Assembly (NCBI GenBank): GCA_964589365.1
Contig: CAZPTQ010000245.1
Span: 1 to 5,624 of the forward strand
Source: M3007 sp964589365
Lineage (GTDB): Bacteria; Bacteroidota; Bacteroidia; Chitinophagales; Saprospiraceae
Reading direction: 5' to 3'
Length of the DNA: 5,624 nt
The notes below the pieces were generated by a model. The model was not told where the DNA came from and searched no databases. It was given only the letters and a program-made list of their open reading frames with translations. The number at the start of each line of letters is the position of its first letter. Positions within the stretch are counted from its first letter, which is position 1. Both the position numbers and the translations under genes were made by a program. This document shows positions 1 through 5,605 of this stretch, piece after piece.

Positions 1-147
1 AGGCGAATAGTGGGGCTATTTAACGAAAAAGATAGGATGGATGGCGGCAAAAGAACGGCATCAAATTGGGAAGTTATTTTGACACCGTTCCTAAGAGCAC
101 AAAAAGACAAATCGGTTTGCGCAAGGTGGCAGCATTAGGCAAAATAC

Positions 148-846
148 TCAAATTGCTCCTTCATCCGCAAAACTATAATATCCCCTTTCTGAAACGATGA
201 GGTGGTCGAGCAAAGGAAGGTCCAGGATTTTTCCGGCTTCCTTCATTTTTCTTGTCAAATCCATATCCGCATCGCTGGGCTTCAAATTTCCGGAAGGGTG
301 ATTGTGTACTGCGATAATGGCCGAAGCGCGTGCATCCAATGCTGTTTTGAAGGCTATTTTCACATCGGCCACGGTACCCGCAGAGCCTCCTGTGCTGAGT
401 TTTTCGCGGGCAACAACCTCACTGGCTTTGTTCAGCAAGAGCAGCCAAAACTCTTCGTGGTGAAGGTCGGTCAGCAAAGGTGCGATGACCTTGAATGCAT
501 CTCTACTTGACGCGACTCTGGGCCGTTCGCGAAGATCAGAAATCTGGCGGCGACGGCCCAGTTCGAGTGCGGCAGCAATGCCGATGGCTTTTGCTTCCCC
601 TATGCCTTTGAAGCGTTGGAGTTCCTTGATGGAGCGTTTTCCGAGTTCGTGGAGGTTGTTTTCCACGGAGGCCAGAATCTCTTGTGCAAGACTCACAGCA
701 CTTACTCCAACACTGCCGGAACCAAGCAAAATGGCGATCAGTTCAGCATCAGAAAGGGATTGATAGCCCTTGAGGAGCATTTTTTCGCGCGGGCGGTCTT
801 CTTCGGCCCAAGCGTTGATGGAGCGATAGCTAGTTTCGTTTGACAT
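148..846 (-). CDS. radC: RadC family JAB/MPN-domain protein (UPF0758)
   Basis: The 232-residue product has the full RadC architecture and a normal family length. The N-terminus carries the family segment around residues 12-45 (AEEDRPREK, then LSDAELIAILLGSG). A helix-hairpin-helix-like stretch follows (LQRFKGIGEAKA, about 76-87), then the JAB/MPN domain (about 110-232). The metal-site signature is visible: H181-x-H183, S191 and D194 in HNHPSGNLKPSDAD, with an upstream acidic residue at E131 or E132. The family was named for DNA repair, but that role has been questioned and the true function is unsettled; RadC-like proteins are also frequent on mobile elements. I start at the ATG at 846, giving MSNETSYRSINAW. 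The reading frame stays open upstream to 1053, but that extension runs antisense through the tRNA gene and is not RadC-like. No Shine-Dalgarno sequence is visible. Family assignment is firm; biological role is not. Confidence 0.95.
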   Translation of the reverse strand: MSNETSYRSINAWAEEDRPREKMLLKGYQSLSDAELIAILLGSGSVGVSAVSLAQEILASVENNLHELGKRSIKELQRFKGIGEAKAIGIAAALELGRRRQISDLRERPRVASSRDAFKVIAPLLTDLHHEEFWLLLLNKASEVVAREKLSTGGSAGTVADVKIAFKTALDARASAIIAVHNHPSGNLKPSDADMDLTRKMKEAGKILDLPLLDHLIVSERGYYSFADEGAI

Positions 847-867
847 TGCAGGGTGAATGGTTTTCAA

Positions 868-875
868 CAAAGTTA
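868..875 (-). promoter_or_regulatory. Putative -7 element of the radC promoter
   Basis: On the minus strand this reads TAACTTTG, a full match to the Bacteroidota -7 consensus TAnnTTTG. It would place the transcription start about 15-20 nt before the radC ATG. No TTG/TTTG -33 element is seen about 20 nt upstream, so the call rests on the -7 motif and its position alone. Confidence 0.4.
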
Positions 876-926
876 GTGTTTTTAGACTTTTTTTGAGATG
901 AGGAGGTAATATTTCTAACAAGACAG

Positions 927-958
927 TTTGGTATTTCAAACTTATCGTCAGACATTTG
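927..958 (+). promoter_or_regulatory. Putative Bacteroidota-type promoter of tRNA-Val
   Basis: A TTTG at 927-930 (-33 element) is followed after exactly 20 bp by GACATTTG at 951-958. That is 7 of 8 positions of the -7 consensus if the two n positions count as matches. Transcription would start near 963-966, leaving a leader of about 10 nt before the mature tRNA 5' end at 976. Spacing, motif quality and position agree, which makes this the most convincing promoter in the window. Confidence 0.6.
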
Positions 959-975
959 CGTCCGCATTTAGCAAA

Positions 976-1050
976 GGGCGCATAACTCAGTTGGTTCAGA
1001 GTGGCTGCCTTACAAGCAGCAAGTCGGAGGTTCGAGTCCTTCTGTGCCCA
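976..1050 (+). tRNA. tRNA-Val (anticodon UAC)
   Basis: A complete cloverleaf can be drawn by eye. Acceptor arms are 976-982 and 1043-1049 (seven pairs, one G-T), with discriminator A at 1050. The D arm is 985-988 with 999-1002. The anticodon stem is GCTGC (1004-1008) with GCAGC (1016-1020) around the loop CTTACAA, giving anticodon TAC at 1011-1013, which reads GUA valine codons. The T arm is GGAGG (1026-1030) with CCTTC (1038-1042) around TTCGAGT. CCA is not encoded, so it must be added after transcription. The gene sits between divergent radC and tolC with its own promoter and terminator. Confidence 0.97.
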
Positions 1051-1051
1051 C

Positions 1052-1081
1052 AAAGCCTTCCTATCTTGGAAGGCTTTTTTG
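1052..1081 (+). terminator. Intrinsic terminator of tRNA-Val
   Basis: A perfect 10-bp stem pairs AAAGCCTTCC (1052-1061) with GGAAGGCTTT (1068-1077) around a 6-nt loop, and the T run reaches 1080. It starts two bases after the tRNA discriminator base, which suggests a one-gene tRNA transcript. It should also insulate tolC from tRNA transcription. Confidence 0.9.
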
Positions 1082-1191
1082 TTTGGTGGATTAAGGCTGA
1101 CGCATTACCCGGCCATTTTCAAAAAACAATTGCATCGCCCAAGAGTTATTTGCAGGTACCAACATCATTTCTTGACGTGTACTTTTATCCC

Positions 1192-2541
1192 ATGAAAAAA
1201 ATCTTCTTTCATTTACCTGCTTTACCCGCCATAGCTTGGCAGGCGGGGGCGACGGCAGGCTTACTCATTTCTACCACCTTCGTCTTCGCCCAAAACCCCA
1301 GCGCTCCACTCCTCCCCGCCGATGAAGCCGTCCGCATCGCCCTGGAAGCCAACTTTGACATCCGCATCAGTCAGGCCGATGCTGACATCGCCCGACTAAA
1401 CAATACCCGAGGCAATGCCGGAATGCTCCCAACCGTGAATCTCGTGGCCAACGAGAACTTCACCCTCAGTGCATTTCAGCAAAAATTGGCAAATGGCACC
1501 GAATTTAAGGAAGCTGGCGCCCCCTTCAACAATGCAAACGCAGGGGTTCAACTTTCCTGGACGCTCTTTGACGGACGCAGAATGCAAATCACCAAAAGAA
1601 GACTGGGAGAATTGGAATCGCTCGGCCAAACCAATCTGCAAAACACGGTGCAGCAAACCACAGCCTCCGTGCTCCAAGGCTACTACGACATCGTACGTGG
1701 AAGAATGCAGGAGCGGGCTTTGGCTGAGGTCATCGTGCTCAACGAAGAGCGGCTGCGCATCGCGGAGGCCCGATTGGCAGCGGGTTTTGCGGCTCAAACG
1801 GATGCGCTGCAAGCCCGCATTGACCTCAATCAGCGCCGTGCCGACCTTATATTGCAACAAGCCCTCACAGCCAACGCCAAACGAGCGCTCAATCGCTTGC
1901 TTATACGTGCATCTGAAACGGCATTCAACGTAGATGAAACGCTGACGACTACCTACGCCCCCCTGCGCAACGATCTGATACAGAAAATTTTGGCCAATAA
2001 CCCCAGCCTGCTTTCCCTGCAAAAATCGGCGGAAATCGCCGCGTTGGTGGTGGATGAAAACCGTACCCTCGGCAGACCCAGGCTCACGGGCAACGGGCAA
2101 CTCAACGCCGTCCGTTCGGACAATGGCGCGGGTTTTACGGTGAACAACACGCAAGCGGGTCTGACCGTCGGTGTGGGCTTGGTGGTGCCTATTTATGCAG
2201 GAGGCAATTTCAAACGGCAGGTGGAAACGGCCCAACTCGCAGCCCAACAATCGGCCTTTCGGCTTGACAATCAAAGACTTCAGTTGGAAATGGAATTGGA
2301 CAATCAGCTTGCTACCTATCTAAGCCAACAGCAAATTTTAAGTCTGGAAGAAGAAAACGTGCGCATTGCCCGGGAAAACCTCAACGTGAGTACAGAGCGA
2401 TTCCGGGTAGGCACGACGAATGGCCTGGAGCCGCAAATTGCCCAGAATTCGCTGGAACAAGCCTTGTCGCGCAGGGATCTGGTGCTGTATAATTTGAAAG
2501 CGGCGGAGATCCGATTGAGGCTTTTGGCTGGGGAACTTTGA
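1192..2541 (+). CDS. TolC family outer-membrane efflux protein
   Basis: The 449-residue product has the usual length and twofold repeat of TolC/OEP proteins, which form trimeric outer-membrane channels with a periplasmic coiled-coil barrel for efflux pumps or type I secretion. A signal peptide occupies residues 1-33 (KK at 2-3, hydrophobic stretch, VFA before Q34). Two OEP halves follow, about 42-240 and 257-449. Each has a membrane-strand segment (LSWTLFDGRR at 121-130; VPIYAGGNF at 332-340) and a helical hairpin with related motifs (LAAGFAAQTDALQARIDL near 195; FRVGTTNGLEPQIAQNSL near 404). I chose ATG 1192 because it opens the signal peptide; the frame is open further upstream only through the tRNA gene. 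No membrane-fusion, RND or ABC gene is adjacent, so the transported substrate cannot be inferred. A GC-rich palindrome lies inside the signal-peptide codons. Confidence 0.93.
   Translation: MKKIFFHLPALPAIAWQAGATAGLLISTTFVFAQNPSAPLLPADEAVRIALEANFDIRISQADADIARLNNTRGNAGMLPTVNLVANENFTLSAFQQKLANGTEFKEAGAPFNNANAGVQLSWTLFDGRRMQITKRRLGELESLGQTNLQNTVQQTTASVLQGYYDIVRGRMQERALAEVIVLNEERLRIAEARLAAGFAAQTDALQARIDLNQRRADLILQQALTANAKRALNRLLIRASETAFNVDETLTTTYAPLRNDLIQKILANNPSLLSLQKSAEIAALVVDENRTLGRPRLTGNGQLNAVRSDNGAGFTVNNTQAGLTVGVGLVVPIYAGGNFKRQVETAQLAAQQSAFRLDNQRLQLEMELDNQLATYLSQQQILSLEEENVRIARENLNVSTERFRVGTTNGLEPQIAQNSLEQALSRRDLVLYNLKAAEIRLRLLAGEL
1225..1247. repeat. GC-rich palindrome inside the tolC signal-peptide codons
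   Basis: CCCGCC (1225-1230) and GGCGGG (1242-1247) form a 6-bp stem around an 11-nt centre that itself holds GCCA/TGGC as an alternative pairing. A further 5-bp outer pairing, CCTGC (1216-1220) with GCAGG (1255-1259), is possible. It is translated in frame as PAIAWQAG, which places W and Q in the middle of the hydrophobic core. The style resembles dispersed GC-rich palindromic repeats of Bacteroidota genomes, but only one copy is visible here. Confidence 0.5.
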
Positions 2542-2545
2542 TCCG

Positions 2546-2640
2546 TTAATATCCGTGTCTCATCCGTGTGATCCGTGTTCCATCCTCACGTTGTGGAACA
2601 CGGATTGCACGGATGAGACACGGATTTTCACGGATATTAA
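2546..2640. repeat. Long imperfect inverted repeat built from ATCCGTG units
   Basis: The left arm (2546-2582) and right arm (2594-2640) are complementary around an 11-nt loop (2583-2593). The stem has 12 bp at the base (TTAATATCCGTG), a 10-nt bulge present only in the right arm, then 11 paired bases, a two-base mismatch (TG against CA) and 12 more pairs. The heptamer ATCCGTG occurs three times in the left arm and its complement CACGGAT four times in the right arm; the bulge is one extra unit. It begins four bases after the tolC stop. There is no T run, so it is not a classic terminator, although it could stabilise the tolC mRNA 3' end. It ends 62 bases before the TIR gene. Confidence 0.85.
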
Positions 2641-2702
2641 ATCTTTCGTTCGTACCATTGCATCGGGAAAAAAGGCCATTTAAAGAACAAACCCGAAGCA
2701 AA

Positions 2703-3410
2703 ATGATCCCCTTGCGTGTTTTTATCTCGTATTCGCACAACCAAAACGATCGCCCGCTGCTCGATCAGCTGATCCGCCATCTTTCGCCTTTGACACGGTC
2801 TGGAAAGGTTGCTCTTTGGGAAGATTCCATGATTTTGCCCGGGTCCAACTGGGACAGGGCAATAAACACTGAAGTCAGCCGGGCGGATATTGTAGTGTTC
2901 CTCGTCAGCAGCGATTACCTCGCCTCCGATTACGTCAACCGCATCGAAGTGCCCATTGCCATGCAACGGGAAGCAAACGGAGACTGTGCCGTAGTGCCTG
3001 TTTTGCTCCGCAGTTGTTTGTTTGAACTCATGCCCTACGCGGAGTTCGAGTTTTTGCCCAAAACCGCCCAGGACCAACGCTTAGTGCCGCTTGATCAATG
3101 GGCAAACACAGATGAGGCTTTTGCCACCATCGTGCGGCGGCTCAACTTGCTATTAAAACAAGCCGGAGCACCTGCTGCCCCTTCGGTCAACGCACCGTCT
3201 ACCGCGCCCCCGATGCACTTGCCCCCTTCTATTTCGGCCCTCGAGCGCAGCGGTTACGAATTACAACTAAACCTTGCCACCGAAAAGCAACAACGGCTGC
3301 AAACGGCCCTAGTCTTGGAAACCGACCCTTCCCGACAATTTGCCCTCGAATACGAAGTAAAAAAATTGGACACCACGATTGCCGATTTGAAAAACAAACT
3401 GCAATCATGA
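2703..3410 (+). CDS. TIR-domain effector with C-terminal coiled-coil association module
   Basis: The 235-residue product begins with a bacterial TIR domain (about 1-150). Visible family features are RVFISYSH (5-12), a BB-loop-like stretch WEDSMILPGSNW (39-50), ADIVVFLVSSDYLAS (61-75) and RIEVPIA (80-86), where E82 aligns with the catalytic glutamate of NADase TIR domains. A Pro/Ala-rich linker (about 155-176) leads to a charged helical tail (about 180-235). Residues 192-235 match the N-terminus of the next gene's product at 18 of 44 positions. The likely role is a cytosolic effector that cleaves NAD+ when triggered; this is family knowledge plus inference. I start at ATG 2703 because the domain begins there. 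The frame upstream to a GTG at 2568 runs inside the inverted repeat. The stop overlaps the next start by ATGA. No Shine-Dalgarno sequence or strong promoter is seen. Confidence 0.9.
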   Translation: MIPLRVFISYSHNQNDRPLLDQLIRHLSPLTRSGKVALWEDSMILPGSNWDRAINTEVSRADIVVFLVSSDYLASDYVNRIEVPIAMQREANGDCAVVPVLLRSCLFELMPYAEFEFLPKTAQDQRLVPLDQWANTDEAFATIVRRLNLLLKQAGAPAAPSVNAPSTAPPMHLPPSISALERSGYELQLNLATEKQQRLQTALVLETDPSRQFALEYEVKKLDTTIADLKNKLQS

Positions 3411-4492
3411 GCTATTCCCACGACGAAATAACCGGCTTTGAGCAGGAGTTGAAACTTATCCTGCAAAAACTCAGTGCGCTGCGCACCGCATTGATTGTCA
3501 AAACAGATGAGGCTGAAAAATTCAAACTCGAATACGAGATCAAGCAGCTCGAAAGCCGCGAAATCGCGCTAAAAAAGAAGCTCGCCGATGCATACGACCT
3601 CGGCACCGACAGCGGCAAGGAACGCTTGCGCGAGAAAATAAACGACCTGAAAATCTCCGAAGCAATGGGCCGCATCCATTTGGTCAATTGCAACCGCAGG
3701 GAGCTGCGCGACCGTTTCGAGGAAGGCTTCGACCACCGGCAAAAAATGGGCGCACACAACCATTTTTACTTCCTGAGTGCCTGTCCCACCCAATTGCCAC
3801 CCTCGCTCGGCGAGCGCATGGTGTACGAGTTGCTCGCGGATTGGCTCGACGAGGGTTCCGAAGTGGTGCATTGCCGCTTTGACCCCAAAAACCATGACCG
3901 GGTGAAAATCGAAAAACTACCCCTCGGCTATTCCGTTGAAAAATCGCAAGAACTGTTCAAAGCGTTTTGCGCAAGGTGGTTTGGCTGGGCGGCTAACGAG
4001 GATTTTAACGAGGCTGTTTCAGCCAACAAAGTACCCAAAGCACGGCATAAATACAGCGTTTTGCCTTTTTACTTCCGCAAAAACGAGTGGAAGCCTTTCT
4101 TCGCTGAATACTTCGACTGGATGGCCGAACAACTTGCAAAACGCCCAAAGGACGGCCCTGTGCTGATGGTGTTCATCGTTATGTACCACGAAGATCTGCA
4201 CCGCGAACGCGACGAAAAATCCGAGGAAATTATCAGTGCCATTGACCAATTGTGCCAAAAATATTCGCATGCTGGACATTTTTACCCGCTCGACCCGGTA
4301 CTTGTGTCCGACTTGCGTGATTGGTTCAACGACCTTGGCGAACGTAACAACGCCCGTCTCCAACCTGTGCTCGACACCCTCGCAGAGGGGCTGCCAGAAG
4401 CCGAATTGCAACAACTAAAACAATCAAAACAGTTGAACATGGACCGTGTGGAACTGGTCCAGGAATTGGTTTTTGAACTCTACAACCAATAA
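3407..4492 (+). CDS. iSTAND-like (inactive STAND NTPase) adaptor with N-terminal association module
   Basis: The 361-residue product has three parts. Residues 11-61 are a coiled-coil-like module homologous to the tail of the upstream TIR protein. A short charged helix follows (about 70-86). Residues 88-361 form a mixed alpha/beta domain beginning GRIHLVNCNRRELRDRF. HFYFLSACPTQLPPSLGERM (119-138) sits where a STAND NTPase would have strand and P-loop, but there is no GK[ST]. PVLMVFIVMYHED (251-263) sits where Walker B would be. This layout, the NCNR motif and the operon match iSTAND domains described in NTP-dependent conflict systems. I recognise the family from memory of its pattern, not from a search. 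The likely role is a cytosolic adaptor holding the TIR effector in a complex controlled by the AAA+ protein. Its start overlaps the TIR stop by 4 bp and the AAA+ gene starts 2 bp after its stop, so translation is probably coupled. No enzymatic residues are evident. Confidence 0.75.
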   Translation: MSYSHDEITGFEQELKLILQKLSALRTALIVKTDEAEKFKLEYEIKQLESREIALKKKLADAYDLGTDSGKERLREKINDLKISEAMGRIHLVNCNRRELRDRFEEGFDHRQKMGAHNHFYFLSACPTQLPPSLGERMVYELLADWLDEGSEVVHCRFDPKNHDRVKIEKLPLGYSVEKSQELFKAFCARWFGWAANEDFNEAVSANKVPKARHKYSVLPFYFRKNEWKPFFAEYFDWMAEQLAKRPKDGPVLMVFIVMYHEDLHRERDEKSEEIISAIDQLCQKYSHAGHFYPLDPVLVSDLRDWFNDLGERNNARLQPVLDTLAEGLPEAELQQLKQSKQLNMDRVELVQELVFELYNQ

Positions 4493-4494
4493 TT

Positions 4495-5436
4495 ATGAAC
4501 CTATCGCACCAACCCGACAATCCCCAGGCCCGTCAATTGCCGCCCCGCCCGGCCGCCTCGAAATTCAATGCCCCGGAACATTACCGCCCTTCTCCCGAAC
4601 TCTGGGCTGCGGTTCAGACGGCCCTAAGCCTTGGCTTGCCGCTGCTCGTAACCGGCGAGCCTGGCTGCGGCAAAACCGACCTTGCCGCCCACATCGCCTG
4701 GTATTACGGCCTCGGCAAGCCTGAGGAGTTTAATGGACAGACCTCCTCTTCGGTTACCGACCTCTTTTACCGGTATGATGCCCTGCGCCACTTCCAACAC
4801 GCTCAGGTGATGAAGCAAACCCTTACGCCGGAGGTGGTGGAGCGCGATTACGTGCAATATCAAGCCCTCGGAGCGGCCATCAAAAGCGGCCAAACCCGCG
4901 TGGTGCTGCTCGATGAAATTGACAAAGCCCCCCGCGACCTGCCCAACAACCTCTTGGCCGCGCTCGACAAACTCAAATTTGAGGTGCCTGAAACGGGCGA
5001 CCCAAAGCGCTTTACTTACGAAGCCAAACCTGAACACCGCCCGATCATCATCCTGAGCTCCAACTCCGAAAAAGGCCTGCCCGACCCCTTCCTGCGCCGG
5101 GTGGCTTTTTTCGACATCAAATTCCCTGGTGAAGCCGATTTGCTCCTGATTCTCAAGGACAAACTGGACAATTTTGCCCAGTTGGACGCCAAAGCGACCA
5201 TTGGCCTTTTTGAAAAAATACGCGCCGCCGAACTCGGCGTACTCAACAAGAAACCCGCCACCGCCGAACTGCTGCACTGGGCCAACGCCCTGCTCCAATT
5301 GGGCGTGGATACCGCCCAACTCGACAACCCGAGGGGCCTGAACACCCAACAAAAAACCCTGCTTGGCCATTCGCTGTCTGTGCTGGCGAAGACCCGGGCG
5401 GATTTGGATACGCTGCAAAAGGCCATTGGGATATAG
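4495..5436 (+). CDS. MoxR-like AAA+ ATPase
   Basis: The 313-residue product is a complete AAA+ module of the MoxR clade. Walker A is GEPGCGKT (54-61) and Walker B is VVLLDEIDKA (136-145). Sensor 1 is LSSN (187-190), the arginine-finger region is LPDPFLRRV (195-203) and a sensor-2-like segment is KKPATAELLHWANAL (252-266). SSSVTDLFYRYDALRHF (84-100) is also typical of MoxR-type ATPases. All catalytic positions look intact, so it should bind and hydrolyse ATP, probably as a ring-shaped remodeller. MoxR proteins usually work with von Willebrand A-domain partners, but none is encoded in the window. Residues 1-30 are Pro-rich and probably disordered. It is the third gene of the TIR/iSTAND operon, starting 2 bp after the previous stop, which points to a regulatory or sensing role for the TIR effector. 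The G of its TAG stop is the first base of the following hairpin. Confidence 0.92.
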   Translation: MNLSHQPDNPQARQLPPRPAASKFNAPEHYRPSPELWAAVQTALSLGLPLLVTGEPGCGKTDLAAHIAWYYGLGKPEEFNGQTSSSVTDLFYRYDALRHFQHAQVMKQTLTPEVVERDYVQYQALGAAIKSGQTRVVLLDEIDKAPRDLPNNLLAALDKLKFEVPETGDPKRFTYEAKPEHRPIIILSSNSEKGLPDPFLRRVAFFDIKFPGEADLLLILKDKLDNFAQLDAKATIGLFEKIRAAELGVLNKKPATAELLHWANALLQLGVDTAQLDNPRGLNTQQKTLLGHSLSVLAKTRADLDTLQKAIGI

Positions 5437-5484
5437 GGGCTACGAAGTGCTACGAGGTGACACCTCGTAGCACTTCGTAGCCCC
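5436..5484. repeat. Perfect 24-bp inverted repeat at the operon end
   Basis: The arms 5436-5459 and 5461-5484 are exact reverse complements separated by one base (A5460), so the real loop would open to about 5 nt. Each arm contains two tandem 10-mers differing by one base (CTACGAAGTG, CTACGAGGTG in the left arm). The left arm starts within the TAG stop of the AAA+ gene. There is no T run, so it is not a standard intrinsic terminator. The RNA hairpin would still be very stable and could block 3' exonucleases or mark the end of the operon. Confidence 0.85.
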
Positions 5485-5507
5485 CTGGGGCAATGTCGTT
5501 GACTTAA

Positions 5508-5532
5508 GGCCTCGGAGAGGCCAAACGTTTGT
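5508..5532 (+). repeat. GRCCTCGGAGAGGYC palindromic repeat, copy 1
   Basis: A hairpin GGCCTC-GGA-GAGGCC is followed by the conserved tail AAACGTTTGT. It matches copy 2 at 21 of 25 positions. The surrounding 5485-5624 holds no gene that I can support. Confidence 0.75.
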
Positions 5533-5559
5533 AGAGATCATTGTTAGCCAATGTTCCCA

Positions 5560-5584
5560 GACCTCGGAGAGGTCTAACATTTGT
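5560..5584 (+). repeat. GRCCTCGGAGAGGYC palindromic repeat, copy 2
   Basis: A hairpin GACCTC-GGA-GAGGTC is followed by TAACATTTGT. Relative to copy 1, both partners of the second stem pair have changed (G-C to A-T), so pairing is kept. Confidence 0.75.
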
Positions 5585-5605
5585 TTGGCAATCAATGTGT
5601 TGTAT

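Noticed and set aside
1..138. Plus-strand frame open from the window edge to a TAG at 136-138 (45 codons), possibly the end of a gene entering from the left.
   Set aside because: An open run of this length has a chance of roughly one in ten, and the residues match no family I recognise. I see no gene I can support in 1-147.
847..1053. N-terminal extension of RadC in the same minus-strand frame.
   Set aside because: It would be translated antisense through tRNA-Val. RadC homology starts just after the ATG at 846, and a -7 promoter element lies inside the extension.
1178..1190. TACTTTTA as a -7 element for tolC.
   Set aside because: It lacks a -33 partner at the right distance and would give an essentially leaderless mRNA.
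928..1191. N-terminal extension of the TolC protein.
   Set aside because: It reads through the tRNA and its terminator. A normal signal peptide begins at ATG 1192.
1396..2274. Long minus-strand open frame opposite tolC, and similar long antisense frames opposite the AAA+ gene.
   Set aside because: They are shadows of GC-rich coding sequence in the real genes and show no recognisable domain.
2653..2660. TACCATTG as a -7 promoter element for the TIR operon.
   Set aside because: It is one mismatch from TAnnTTTG, but no TTG/TTTG lies about 20 bp upstream. It is too weak to annotate, though the position is reasonable.
2568..2702. TIR protein starting at the GTG at 2568.
   Set aside because: The extra residues come from the ATCCGTG inverted repeat, and the TIR domain starts immediately after ATG 2703.
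117..3979. A 14-base direct repeat (TTTGCGCAAGGTGG) near 117 and near 3966, considered as possible att sites.
   Set aside because: One copy lies inside the iSTAND coding sequence and neither touches the tRNA. There is no integrase, so chance is the simplest explanation.
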